Positions 38,396-46,721 of a stretch of DNA of 64,000 nucleotides are shown one piece after another. Each line of letters begins with the position of its first letter. The stretch's first letter is position 1. Origin of the DNA: Bacteroidaceae bacterium (GTDB lineage: Bacteria; Bacteroidota; Bacteroidia; Bacteroidales; Bacteroidaceae); assembly GCA_017552435.1 (NCBI GenBank), contig JAFZPZ010000128.1:1-64000 (forward strand). Direction: 5' to 3'. Made by a program: the position numbers and the translations under genes. A model generated the notes under the pieces. It saw nothing but the letters and a program-made list of their open reading frames with translations. It made no database searches and was not told the origin of the DNA.

Positions 38396-40810
38396 ATGAT
38401 TTGTTATCAACAGAAATTCAATCTACCCACAGAGGTAGTGACAGGGGAGCAGTTCTGGGCGCTCGTAAGGGCGCCCCGGACAGCCCGCCTGGTAAAAGAA
38501 GCCCGAGAAGCCCTCAGCAAAGACGATGCCGCCACCTACGACAGGAAAAAGAAGCAGCTGCCTCTGGCGGTTTTCATCGGTACCTTCGACGAATCGGAGT
38601 ATGTCCCCAAGGACGGTACGCCAATCAAGGGACATTGGCGCAAGCAATCTGCTTGCCGTTTGAACGGGTTGTGTGTCATCGACTTCGACCATGTAGACAG
38701 CCTCACCCCCGGCCCCTCTCCGAATGGCGAGGGGAGTAAAAAGACTGTGAGGGAGATATGGGAGGAGGCCTACGCCAAGCTGTCTGATGAGGACAAAGCC
38801 CGTATCCTGTTAGTTTATGTTACGCCATCGGGTCACGGGCTGAAGGTGGTCTTCATCGCCGACCCCGAGGTGGGGAACCTCATCGACAACCAACTGGACT
38901 TCTCGCAGAAGCTCGGCAACGAATCCCTGACTCCTGATGAATCGGGAAAAGATGCTTCGAGAGGGGCATTCATAACGACAGAAGAGGATATCATCCTGAT
39001 TGACGAAAAGCTGTTCACTTACGAGAACAAGGCCTTCGGCGAGAAGTACGATGAGGAGTATAGGGCTGGAAAGAGCGGAGCAACAAGCCAGAATGAAAAA
39101 TTAAGAGTAAAGAGTGCTCCGCCTGCGCCTGAGCTTTGCGAAGAAGAATTGAATGCTTCCCTGGATAATTCTCAATTATCAATTATCAATTCTCAATTTC
39201 CTACGGAGTATCACGGCATTCCGTTCACGGAGATTCTGAAAAAATACTGGGAAGTGAACAATCGCGGGTTTGAGCCTACGAAGGGTGACAGGGACACGCT
39301 GACGTATCAGCTGGCCTGCGACCTGAGGCATATCTGCGGCAAAAACTTCGAGTGGCTGGACCAGGTGATTCCCTGCTACGACGGCTTCACTCTGGAGGAA
39401 AAGCGCCAGAAGATTCAGAGTGCGCTGAACTCGGAACTGGAGGCATTCCCAGCCCGTCTGCGCAACACGCTGAACGCGCTGGAGAAGGGTGAAGAGTCAA
39501 TTGTCAATTATCAATCGTCAATTGTCAATTCAGAGGCGTTGCCTCCGGCAATGCCGCAGAAACTTCCCCAACTCATTCGGCTCCTCGTCTCCAAGACGCC
39601 CGACATCTACAAGGCGGCTGTGGCACATGCGGTGTTCCCGGCGCTTGCCACACATCTCTGCCAGGTGCGGTTCTGCTACACCGACAACGTGGAGCACGAG
39701 GCGACGCTGATGAACTGCCTGATGGCGGGAACGGGTGCAGGAAAGGGCTGCATCGACAAACCCATCGAACGTATCATGGCTGACATCGAGCGGCGCGACA
39801 AGGAGAACGAACGCCGCGAGACCGAGTGGAAGAAGGACTGCCAGAAGAAGGGCGCCAACAAGGACAAGCTGCTCAGACCCGAGGGGCTGGTCATCCAGAT
39901 CATCGACCCCGATATGACGAAACCCGCGCTGGTGACCCGTATGGACGAGTCGGAAGGGCACTTCGTCTATGTGAAGCTGAACGAGCTGGACCTCTTCGAG
40001 CAGCTGAAGGGCGCAACGGGCAAACAGCACTTCCAGCTGATGTGCCTGGCCTTCGACTCGGACGCCACCTACGGACAGACGCGTGTCGGCACCCAGAGCG
40101 TGACCGCAAGGCCTATGTGCCGCTTCAACTGGAACGCCTGCTCCACCATCCTGAAAGGCCGGAGGTTCTTCCGCAACGTCCTCACGGACGGCCCCATCAG
40201 CCGCATCAACTTCTGCACGATTCCCGAACAGGAGATTGGCTCGGAACAGCCCATCTACGGGCAGTATGACTCGGAGTTCGACGAGGCTCTGAAGCCCTAC
40301 ATCGACAGGCTGGTGGGAGCAAGAGGGCTGATAGACTGTCCGCAGGCCTACCGCCTGGCCCAGAAGCTGCAGCAGGAATGCGCCGAGTTCGCAAGGCTGT
40401 CGCAGTCGGACACCTACTGGAACCTCTCGCACCGAGCCTGCGTGATAGCCTGGCTGAAGGCCTGTGTGCTCTACGTGGCGAACGGCGGGAAGTGGGAGAA
40501 GAGCATCGAGGACTTCATCCGCTGGTCTCTGAACTACGACCTGTGGTGCAAGATGCAGTTCTTCGGGGCCGACATCGAGCGGGCCACACACGGCGAGGAC
40601 TCGCGCATCGGCACCCGCGGCCCGAGGAACCTGCTGGAGCTGCTGCCCGACGAATTCACCATCGAAGATGCCAAACGCGTCCGCCAGCAACAGGGAAAGA
40701 GCAATGAAAATACATCCAAAATGATCTCGCAGTGGAAAACTCGTGGATATATTCTTCAGTTGACAGTTGACAGTTTTCAGAAGAGCGAAAGATTCAGGAG
40801 GAAGAATTAG
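38396..40810 (+). CDS. BT4734/VirE-N plus DUF3987-type primase-helicase-like protein, 804 aa
   Basis: Residues 1-190 fit the BT4734-like (VirE N-terminal) family: CRLNGLCVIDFDHVD, RILLVYVTPSGHGLKVVFIAD, an AEP-primase-like core. A C-terminal primase-type linker follows (EWLDQVIPCYDGFTLEEKRQ). The second half is DUF3987-like, with a P-loop-like AGTGAGKGCIDKPI near residue 445. Such pairings suggest priming and unwinding of mobile DNA. Four low-complexity segments coincide with dispersed repeats in frame (about 38700-38736, 39165-39200, 39496-39531, 40755-40780), so the gene has absorbed repeats without losing its frame. The stop lies 35 bp before the lysozyme-like gene. Confidence 0.8.
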   Translation: MICYQQKFNLPTEVVTGEQFWALVRAPRTARLVKEAREALSKDDAATYDRKKKQLPLAVFIGTFDESEYVPKDGTPIKGHWRKQSACRLNGLCVIDFDHVDSLTPGPSPNGEGSKKTVREIWEEAYAKLSDEDKARILLVYVTPSGHGLKVVFIADPEVGNLIDNQLDFSQKLGNESLTPDESGKDASRGAFITTEEDIILIDEKLFTYENKAFGEKYDEEYRAGKSGATSQNEKLRVKSAPPAPELCEEELNASLDNSQLSIINSQFPTEYHGIPFTEILKKYWEVNNRGFEPTKGDRDTLTYQLACDLRHICGKNFEWLDQVIPCYDGFTLEEKRQKIQSALNSELEAFPARLRNTLNALEKGEESIVNYQSSIVNSEALPPAMPQKLPQLIRLLVSKTPDIYKAAVAHAVFPALATHLCQVRFCYTDNVEHEATLMNCLMAGTGAGKGCIDKPIERIMADIERRDKENERRETEWKKDCQKKGANKDKLLRPEGLVIQIIDPDMTKPALVTRMDESEGHFVYVKLNELDLFEQLKGATGKQHFQLMCLAFDSDATYGQTRVGTQSVTARPMCRFNWNACSTILKGRRFFRNVLTDGPISRINFCTIPEQEIGSEQPIYGQYDSEFDEALKPYIDRLVGARGLIDCPQAYRLAQKLQQECAEFARLSQSDTYWNLSHRACVIAWLKACVLYVANGGKWEKSIEDFIRWSLNYDLWCKMQFFGADIERATHGEDSRIGTRGPRNLLELLPDEFTIEDAKRVRQQQGKSNENTSKMISQWKTRGYILQLTVDSFQKSERFRRKN
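38700..38736. repeat. GC-rich palindromic repeat inside the primase-like gene
   Basis: CCTCACCCCCGGCCCC, TCTCCGAATGGCGAGGGG encodes SLTPGPSPNGEGS in frame. It resembles the intergenic copy at 22264-22299. Confidence 0.8.
39165..39531. repeat. two TCAATTATCAATT-type arrays inside the primase-like gene
   Basis: 39165-39200 encodes NSQLSIINSQF and 39496-39531 encodes SIVNYQSSIVNS. Both are in frame and built from TCAATTnTCAATT units typical of intergenic repeats. Confidence 0.8.
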
Positions 40811-40845
40811 AGAATTAGAAAATTAGAAATGAAAAATTAAAAATT

Positions 40846-41376
40846 ATGGAAAATAAACAAGAACCGAGGGGGATTCGAAATAATAATCCCTTGAATATTC
40901 GCCTGGTGTGGCGGAATAATTGGAAAGGGCGTACTGACATCAACACGGATGGCGAGTTTGAACAGTTCACGAAAATGGAATGGGGCATAAGGGCTGCTTT
41001 TATCCTCATCCACAACTACATCTACATTTACAGCCAAAAGACCATTCAGGCAATCGTGTCGCGATGGGCGCCCTGGGATGACAACAACAACCCGGAGAGC
41101 TACGCCCACAGGGTGGCACGCGAGATAGGCGGCACACCCAACACGAAGCCTGACTTCCGCGACATGTTCCTCATGGTGGCTATCGTCAGAGCCATGATAA
41201 AGGTGGAATGCGGCGTGCGGGTCGATGACGAGACAATCGTCAGGGGCTACACGATGGCTATGGTGGATATGGGCCTCAAAGCGCTGAACTGCCACGAGTG
41301 CAACGCCAACAGCATGCTGTGGACGCTGTATAAGGTGACAAGGAAACGCTATGAGAAATTAAAAATTAAAAGTTAA
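40846..41376 (+). CDS. lysozyme-like / virion P5-type protein, 176 aa
   Basis: The N-terminal block GIRNNNPLNIR, then W.NNWKG, FEQFTKMEWGIRAAFILIHNY, TIQAIVSRWAPWDDNNNPESYAHRVA, is the pattern of proteins annotated in Bacteroidales as structural protein P5 or peptidoglycan hydrolase. They resemble phage lysozyme-like transglycosylases. It has no signal peptide. It follows the primase-like gene and occupies the position that the amidase takes in related modules. Its C-terminal EKLKIKS derives from an AAATTAAAAATT repeat. Confidence 0.75.
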   Translation: MENKQEPRGIRNNNPLNIRLVWRNNWKGRTDINTDGEFEQFTKMEWGIRAAFILIHNYIYIYSQKTIQAIVSRWAPWDDNNNPESYAHRVAREIGGTPNTKPDFRDMFLMVAIVRAMIKVECGVRVDDETIVRGYTMAMVDMGLKALNCHECNANSMLWTLYKVTRKRYEKLKIKS

Positions 41377-41390
41377 AAATTAAAAATGAG

Positions 41391-41434
41391 AAAGCTGGGC
41401 TCGTGTCACAATGACGCGGGCCTGGCTTTTGTGT
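41391..41434 (+). terminator. terminator at the right end of the accessory island
   Basis: An 18-bp stem (AAAGCTGGGCTCGTGTCA with TGACGCGGGCCTGGCTTT) has four G.U wobbles on the + strand, a CAA loop and TTTGTGTTTC after it. It is related to the outward-facing terminator at 29285-29325. Confidence 0.85.
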
Positions 41435-41493
41435 TTCAACAACTTACGACAAAATGTAAATTTTGCAAATTGTAAATTCAGGGTATTTTAGTG

Positions 41494-41532
41494 AATCAGG
41501 CGGTCATCGGTTAATTCCGGTGGCCGCCTGTT
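41494..41532 (+). terminator. hairpin terminator-like repeat, copy 2
   Basis: 38/39 identical to 4276-4314. The single difference (T to C) turns a G.U pair of copy 1 into a G-C pair. Confidence 0.65.
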
Positions 41533-41557
41533 TGTGTAGTGCGATGCTATGCGATTT

Positions 41558-42190
41558 TTACCTTGTCATAACCCAGCCGAGCTTGAGGCCGGAGTAGCTG
41601 CCCAGCAGGGAGGAAAGGCTGCTGGCGCTCTTGCTGCTGAGCGACGTGGCCACAGCAAGCAGTTTGTCGGCATCGAAAAGCATGTAGAGCTGATTGCCTT
41701 GCACGGAAACGGTGCAGGTCATCTGAGCCATGCCAAGCACGCCGGTCAGCGTCATTTTGTTGGTGCTGGCATCATAGACGTAAGTTCCGGGCCATGACTT
41801 GGTGCCGAGAGCCAGGGTGCAGGACTTGTCACTGTTCAGGACAAGTGTTGATTTGCCAGCGCTGAAGCCCATTTTCTGGAGCTGGGTGCCGAGCTTCGAC
41901 TCAAGATTGCTGCTGACTACCTGTCCGCCAAGCTGAGAGAGGATGTTCTCGCTCTCGAAGACAACCTTTGGCCCGTAGTAGGTCCAGGTGCCGGCGAGGG
42001 ACTGCTGGGATGTGGTGTTGCCCAGAATGCTGCCGAGCAGGGTGCCGAGGATGTCTGTGCCTGCCTGTGTCAGGACCTGGCTGCTCGAGCTGGCAGTGTT
42101 CGACGTGGTGTTGCCTGTTGTACCAAGACCACAGGATGCGAGTGTAAGACTGGCAGCCACGATGGCTGCAAAATAACGAAGATTTTTCAT
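41558..42190 (-). CDS. DUF4923-type lipoprotein, 210 aa
   Basis: The lipobox LTLASC puts the lipidated Cys at residue 20. A Ser/Thr/Gln-rich linker follows, then a lipocalin-like body (LAGTWTYYGPKVVFESENILSQLGG, STLVLNSDKSCTLALG, WPGTYVYDASTNKMTLTG). The pattern matches DUF4923 proteins of Bacteroidales, whose function is unknown. Residue +2 after Cys is Leu with no acidic lipoprotein export signal close by, so it may remain on the periplasmic face. Confidence 0.8.
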   Translation of the reverse strand: MKNLRYFAAIVAASLTLASCGLGTTGNTTSNTASSSSQVLTQAGTDILGTLLGSILGNTTSQQSLAGTWTYYGPKVVFESENILSQLGGQVVSSNLESKLGTQLQKMGFSAGKSTLVLNSDKSCTLALGTKSWPGTYVYDASTNKMTLTGVLGMAQMTCTVSVQGNQLYMLFDADKLLAVATSLSSKSASSLSSLLGSYSGLKLGWVMTR

Positions 42191-42202
42191 AATAGCTGGT
42201 GT

Positions 42203-42254
42203 TAATTGTTTGAATTTGGTTATTTTGAATTTTGAATTTAGTTATTTTGAATTT
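42203..42254. repeat. TTTGAATTT-type array between lipoprotein and rluA-type genes
   Basis: Tandem TTATTTTGAATTT units. The rluA-type gene ends inside the array, so its last residues (QIQNN) are repeat-encoded. Confidence 0.75.
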
Positions 42255-43149
42255 GAAATAGTCTTGTGAAAGCAGTGGGGTGGGGTGTTTCGAACTGCAT
42301 GGGTTCGCCTGTGCGGGGGTGATAGAAGTAGAGGCGGAAAGCATGGAGGGCAAGACGATGAAGGGGATTCTGGCCATCACCATATTTCTCGTCTCCGGCA
42401 ACGGGATAGCCCAGGTCACTCATGTGGACGCGTATCTGGTTCTTGCGCCCGGTCTCGAGCCGCATCTCTGCCAGCGTGTATCGGCCATTTGTGGCGATGC
42501 GCCGGTAGTGTGTGATGGCCTCCTTGCCACCGTTGTCGGTGGGGCTGCTGTAGGTGACGTACGCCTTGTTGTCCTTCAGCCAGGAGTGTACTGTGCCGCC
42601 CTCCTGCTGCATCTCGCCACAGAGCACAGCCACGTAGCGGCGGTCATAGACGATGTTGTGCCAGTCGGCCTCGAGCATCTTGCGAATCTCCAGATTCTTG
42701 GCGTAGATCATAAGGCCGCTGGTGTCGCGGTCGAGACGGTGCACCACATGGGCTGTACAGCGGAAATGACGGCGTCGGAAATACTCGTCGAGTATGGTTT
42801 TGACGCAGTACTGCCCCGGAGTAGAGGCCATGCTGAGGATGCCCTCGGACTTCTCGATGACGATGAGGTCCTTGTCCTCGTAGATAATCTTCACATACTT
42901 GTTCAGGAGCTCGGTGCTGCGCTTGTGGCGACTGACGAGCACCGTCTGCCCCGGACTGAGCATGAAGTCGTACTGCGTGACGAGCTTCCTGTTCACCATG
43001 ATGCCGTGCCCCTGCAGGAGGTCCTTGACGCGGTTGCGACTGATACCGCTCATCTCCTTCATCAGGAACTCCATAAGCGGCATTGCCTCCTTCACAGGCA
43101 GTTGTATGTATTTGCTGGCAGCGTATTGTGCTCCGGTCAGATTTCTCAT
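42238..43149 (-). CDS. RluA-family pseudouridine synthase
   Basis: This 303-aa protein has an N-terminal S4 RNA-binding domain (about residues 20-75, MKEMSGISRNRVKDLLQGHGIMVN). The catalytic domain has the RluA signature HVVHRLDRDTSGLMIYAK, with the catalytic Asp near residue 143. Conserved GRKNQIRVHMSDLGYPVAGDEKYG and RLALHAFRLYF follow. It converts uridine to pseudouridine in rRNA or tRNA; the site cannot be deduced. The C-terminus is formed by a dispersed repeat. Confidence 0.9.
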   Translation of the reverse strand: MRNLTGAQYAASKYIQLPVKEAMPLMEFLMKEMSGISRNRVKDLLQGHGIMVNRKLVTQYDFMLSPGQTVLVSRHKRSTELLNKYVKIIYEDKDLIVIEKSEGILSMASTPGQYCVKTILDEYFRRRHFRCTAHVVHRLDRDTSGLMIYAKNLEIRKMLEADWHNIVYDRRYVAVLCGEMQQEGGTVHSWLKDNKAYVTYSSPTDNGGKEAITHYRRIATNGRYTLAEMRLETGRKNQIRVHMSDLGYPVAGDEKYGDGQNPLHRLALHAFRLYFYHPRTGEPMQFETPHPTAFTRLFQIQNN

Positions 43150-43198
43150 TGGTCGTTCTTTGATACTTTAGTACAAAGGCGCGATTGTAGTCGCGGAA

Positions 43199-43231
43199 TG
43201 GGGGATTAGTCGTTTGGTCGTTTGGGGGATT
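43199..43231. repeat. GTCGTTTG repeat, short copy
   Basis: GGGGGATTAGTCGTTTGG followed by TCGTTTGGGGGATTT, at the 3' end of the helicase gene. It is the same unit as the array at 26329-26430. Confidence 0.8.
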
Positions 43232-44459
43232 TGCCTTTGCCATGATTATGGCGAGGTTTTCCGCCCCATCTTTTCTTGCCTTTTGCTCCCTGTCCCTTGC
43301 TCCTCGAGGTATAGGCAGGTGTTTCTCCGAATTCCTCGGGTACCTGCTCCTTGTATATCTCCTTGCCCAGGAAACGCTCTATCTGGCGGAACGGGTGCAT
43401 GTCCTTCTCGTTGACAAATGTGACGGCCCGACCTCCGCGGCCTGCCCTTGCTGTTCGTCCGATGCGATGCACGTAGTCCTCTTCGTCGTGAGGCACATCG
43501 AAATTGATGACCATTGCTATATCATCGATGTCAATACCGCGGGCCACGATATCCGTTGCCACGAGGATGTCTATCTTGCCGCTGCGGAAGAGGTACATCA
43601 CCTCGTCGCGCTCGGGCTGCGTCAGGTCGCTGTGCATAGCCCGTGCATTGTACCCGGCACGAATAATACTGATGGCCAGCTCTTTCGTCTTTTTCTTTGA
43701 ACCCACAAAGATGATAACCCGATGTGGAGCCTCCTGCTCGAACATGTGTTTGACGATGAGAAGCTTCTGCGGCTCGTAGCACAAATAGGCACTCTGGCGG
43801 ATATTGTCGGCCGGCTTGCTAACTGCAAGTTTTACTTCAACAGGATTGCGCAAGATGCTGTGTGCCAAGCTTAATATGTCGCCTGGCATTGTGGCGCTGA
43901 ACATGATTGTCTGATGCTCTTTCGGAAGAGCCTTCGCTATCAGAAGTATATCGTCGCAGAAACCCATGTCGAGCATACGGTCGGCTTCGTCGAGGATAAA
44001 GAAGGAGACGCGGCTGAGGTCGATATTGCCGAGGCTGAGGTGGCTGATGAGTCGGCCCGGCGTGGCGATGACCACATCTGCGCCGCTCTGCATGGCTCGT
44101 TTCTCTTGTTCGTAGCGAACGCCGTCGTTGCCGCCATAGACAGCCACACTGCTGATGCCGTTCAGATAGTAGGCAAAGCCCTGCATGGCGCTGTCGATCT
44201 GCTGGGCGAGTTCGCGGGTAGGCGACATGATAATGCAGTTGATGGCATCTGGGGGATACCCGCCATCTGCCAACATGCTCAGCACAGGCAACAGATAGGC
44301 GGCAGTCTTGCCGGTACCGGTCTGTGCAACGCCCATCACATCGCGCCCTTCCAGAATGGGCGGAATAGCGTGCTCCTGTATGGGAGTCGTATCAGTGAAA
44401 TTCATGTCGTCGAGTGCATCGAGGACATCATCATTTAGGTCGAGGTCGTAGAAATCCAT
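43206..44459 (-). CDS. DEAD-box RNA helicase (RhlE-like)
   Basis: ATG 44459 (MDFYDLDLND) gives 417 aa; the upstream in-frame extension overlaps lptF/G and is not needed. Motifs in order: Q-motif (PIQEHAIPPILEG), I (AQTGTGKTAAYLLP), Ia (SPTRELAQQ), II (DEADRMLD), III (SAT), V (VATDIVARGIDID), VI (HRIGRTARAG). A basic tail (GKKRWGGKPRHNHGKG) should aid RNA binding. Likely roles are ribosome assembly or mRNA decay. Confidence 0.93.
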   Translation of the reverse strand: MDFYDLDLNDDVLDALDDMNFTDTTPIQEHAIPPILEGRDVMGVAQTGTGKTAAYLLPVLSMLADGGYPPDAINCIIMSPTRELAQQIDSAMQGFAYYLNGISSVAVYGGNDGVRYEQEKRAMQSGADVVIATPGRLISHLSLGNIDLSRVSFFILDEADRMLDMGFCDDILLIAKALPKEHQTIMFSATMPGDILSLAHSILRNPVEVKLAVSKPADNIRQSAYLCYEPQKLLIVKHMFEQEAPHRVIIFVGSKKKTKELAISIIRAGYNARAMHSDLTQPERDEVMYLFRSGKIDILVATDIVARGIDIDDIAMVINFDVPHDEEDYVHRIGRTARAGRGGRAVTFVNEKDMHPFRQIERFLGKEIYKEQVPEEFGETPAYTSRSKGQGAKGKKRWGGKPRHNHGKGKSPKRPND

Positions 44460-44460
44460 A

Positions 44461-45564
44461 TTATCTTGGGGCCTTTCGGTAGAGATAGATTGCAATGAGA
44501 GTGTATAGTATATTCGGCATCCAAGCCGCGAGGGCTGGGTGCATGCCAGCATTGGTCGAGAAGGTCGCGGAAATGCCTTGCAGCAGGATGTAGGTGGCAC
44601 TCAGGGCAATACCTGTGCCAAGTGCGAGTCCCATTCCTCCCTTGCGTTTCCGCGAGGAGAGCGACATTCCGATGGAAGAGAGGATGAATGCGGCAAAGGG
44701 CGAAGCATAGCGCTTGTAGTACTCCACCACGAAGATGTTCAGGTTGCCTGTACCTCGGTTGCGCTGCTTATCGATGTATTCCTTCAGTTGGACATTGGTC
44801 ATCGTTTCCTGCTGATTGCGGATAAAGAGGAAATCCTGCGGTTCCAGGCGAATAATGGAATCCACAAGGTCATAGTATGTGATTTTCTCCCTCATTCCCC
44901 TCAACTCACGAATGGTGACATCCCGAAGATGCCACTGGTAACGCACATCGCTCAGGGTATCATAGACCGCCGTATTGGCAGAGAGATGGGAGACGAGCCT
45001 CTTGTTCTCGAACTTGTCGAGCGAGAAGTGGATGCCCGTTTTGCTTACGCCGTCGAAGTGCTCCATATAGGCAATGACCCCTGGCTCGACCTGCAGTTGC
45101 ACCTTTTCGGCATAGGTCGGGTTCTTGTTGCGTTTCTTGTATGTATTCTCGAAAGCGAGACGCTTGACGCTACTCCGCGGAATAACCTCTGCACCGAGGT
45201 AGAAGGTCATCGCAGCAATGATGGCAGAGCTGATCATATACGGCAACAGCAATCGCCGGTAACTGATGCCCGCACTGATCATCGCAATGATTTCGCTGCC
45301 TTCCGCCATCTTCGAGGTGAAGAAGATGACGCTGATGAAGACGAACAGGGCGCTGAAGAGGTTGGCGTAGTAGGGGATGAAGTTCAGATAGTACTGCATG
45401 ACGATAGCCCGCCAAGGAGCATGCGACTCGGTGAAACGGTCGATGTTCTCATTGAAATCGAACACCACACCGATACTGATAATCAGCACGATGGAGAAGA
45501 AGTAAGTACCAAGGAACTTACCGATGATGTAGCGGTCGATTCGTTTGAGAAAAGGTATCTTCAT
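44461..45564 (-). CDS. LptF/LptG-family permease
   Basis: This 367-aa protein has transmembrane helices at the N-terminus (IGKFLGTYFFSIVLIISIG, plus two near 60-120) and three near the C-terminus, around a large periplasmic beta-jellyroll (about 125-270). That is the YjgP/YjgQ topology of the LPS exporter LptB2FG. A single family member is encoded here. Its ATG overlaps the tgt stop by one base and it is followed directly by the helicase gene, so the four genes lon-tgt-lptF/G-helicase may be partly co-transcribed. Confidence 0.88.
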   Translation of the reverse strand: MKIPFLKRIDRYIIGKFLGTYFFSIVLIISIGVVFDFNENIDRFTESHAPWRAIVMQYYLNFIPYYANLFSALFVFISVIFFTSKMAEGSEIIAMISAGISYRRLLLPYMISSAIIAAMTFYLGAEVIPRSSVKRLAFENTYKKRNKNPTYAEKVQLQVEPGVIAYMEHFDGVSKTGIHFSLDKFENKRLVSHLSANTAVYDTLSDVRYQWHLRDVTIRELRGMREKITYYDLVDSIIRLEPQDFLFIRNQQETMTNVQLKEYIDKQRNRGTGNLNIFVVEYYKRYASPFAAFILSSIGMSLSSRKRKGGMGLALGTGIALSATYILLQGISATFSTNAGMHPALAAWMPNILYTLIAIYLYRKAPR

Positions 45565-46694
45565 TACAGTCTCTGTGTCACTTGTTTAATCATGCCAGGC
45601 TTCCAGCTTGAGAAGTCGCCCGAGATGATGTGTTTGCGTGCCTCGCCAACGAGCCAGAGGTAGAAGGCAAGATTGTGGATGCTGCCGATTTGCAGAGCTA
45701 GCAATTCCTGCGCCTTGAAGAGATGGTGCAGGTATGCTCGGCTGTAGAAGCTATCTACCCAGGCTGTTCCATCGGGATCGATAGGGGAGAAGTCGTCCTC
45801 CCATTTCTTGTTGCGCATATTCATGATGCCCTGGCTGGTGAAGAGCATAGCGTTGCGGCCATTGCGGGTGGGCATCACACAGTCGAACATATCCACGCCT
45901 CGCTCGATGGCTTCAAGGATGTTGGCCGGCGTACCGACTCCCATCAGATAGCGTGGTTTGTCCTTCGGCAGGATCGCATTGACCACCTCGATCATCTCGT
46001 ACATGACTTCAGTAGGCTCTCCTACAGCCAAACCGCCAATCGCATTACCGTCTGCACCCTTCGACGCTACGAACTCGGCACTCTGTTCCCTGAGGTCGCG
46101 ATAGGTGCAGCCCTGCACGATGGGGAAGAGGCTTTGATTGTATCCATAAAGCGGCTCTGTCTCGTTGAAGCGCTTGATGCAGCGGTCCAACCATCGCTGG
46201 GTGAGACCCAGACTCTTCTTGGCGTAGTTGTAGTCGCTATTGCCTGGGGGACACTCGTCGAGCGCCATGATGATGTCGGCACCAATGCTGCGCTCGATAT
46301 CCATCACCTTCTCGGGGGTGAAGGTATGCCGGCTGCCATCGATGTGACTCTGGAAGGTGCAACCCTCTTCCGTCAGTTTGCGGATACCGGATAATGAGAA
46401 TACCTGAAAGCCACCGCTGTCGGTCAGGATAGGTCTGTCCCAGCCATTGAAGCGATGCAGACCTCCGGCCTTTTGAAGTATCTCTGTGCCGGGGCGAAGG
46501 TAGAGGTGATAGGTATTACCCAGGATTATCTGAGCTCGGACTTCGTTGTGCAGGTCTCGGTCGGTAATGCCCTTCACGCTGCCAACAGTGCCTACTGGCA
46601 TAAAGATAGGCGTCTCTATCTGTCCGTGGTCGGTGGTAATGAGTCCGGCTCGGGCATCAGAAAGAGGGTCAGTGTGCTGCAGCAGAAAGGTCAT
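45564..46694 (-). CDS. tgt: queuine tRNA-ribosyltransferase
   Basis: This 376-aa TIM-barrel enzyme exchanges guanine 34 of GUN-anticodon tRNAs for a queuosine precursor. The catalytic and substrate regions are conserved: LTDSGGFQVFSLSG (Asp near 91), GGLAVGEP, MGVGTPANILEAIERGVDMFDCVMPTRNGRN. The usual zinc motif CxCxxC before YSRAYL is replaced by GTAWVDS, while the His of SIHNL is kept. It therefore seems to lack three of four zinc ligands. This may be normal in Bacteroidales. Confidence 0.93.
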   Translation of the reverse strand: MTFLLQHTDPLSDARAGLITTDHGQIETPIFMPVGTVGSVKGITDRDLHNEVRAQIILGNTYHLYLRPGTEILQKAGGLHRFNGWDRPILTDSGGFQVFSLSGIRKLTEEGCTFQSHIDGSRHTFTPEKVMDIERSIGADIIMALDECPPGNSDYNYAKKSLGLTQRWLDRCIKRFNETEPLYGYNQSLFPIVQGCTYRDLREQSAEFVASKGADGNAIGGLAVGEPTEVMYEMIEVVNAILPKDKPRYLMGVGTPANILEAIERGVDMFDCVMPTRNGRNAMLFTSQGIMNMRNKKWEDDFSPIDPDGTAWVDSFYSRAYLHHLFKAQELLALQIGSIHNLAFYLWLVGEARKHIISGDFSSWKPGMIKQVTQRL

Positions 46695-46721
46695 ACCATT
46701 TACTATTTGACAATTTTCTAT

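Noticed and set aside
39530-40690. 386-codon leftward frame opposite the DUF3987-type gene
   Set aside because: Shadow of a GC-rich gene; the forward protein has recognisable family features.
42280-43209. 309-codon forward frame opposite the rluA-type gene
   Set aside because: The pseudouridine synthase on the other strand has its full signature.
43206-44600. Upstream start of the DEAD-box helicase at 44600
   Set aside because: The added 47 residues overlap the lptF/G-type gene and lack family similarity; ATG 44459 fits the conserved N-terminus.
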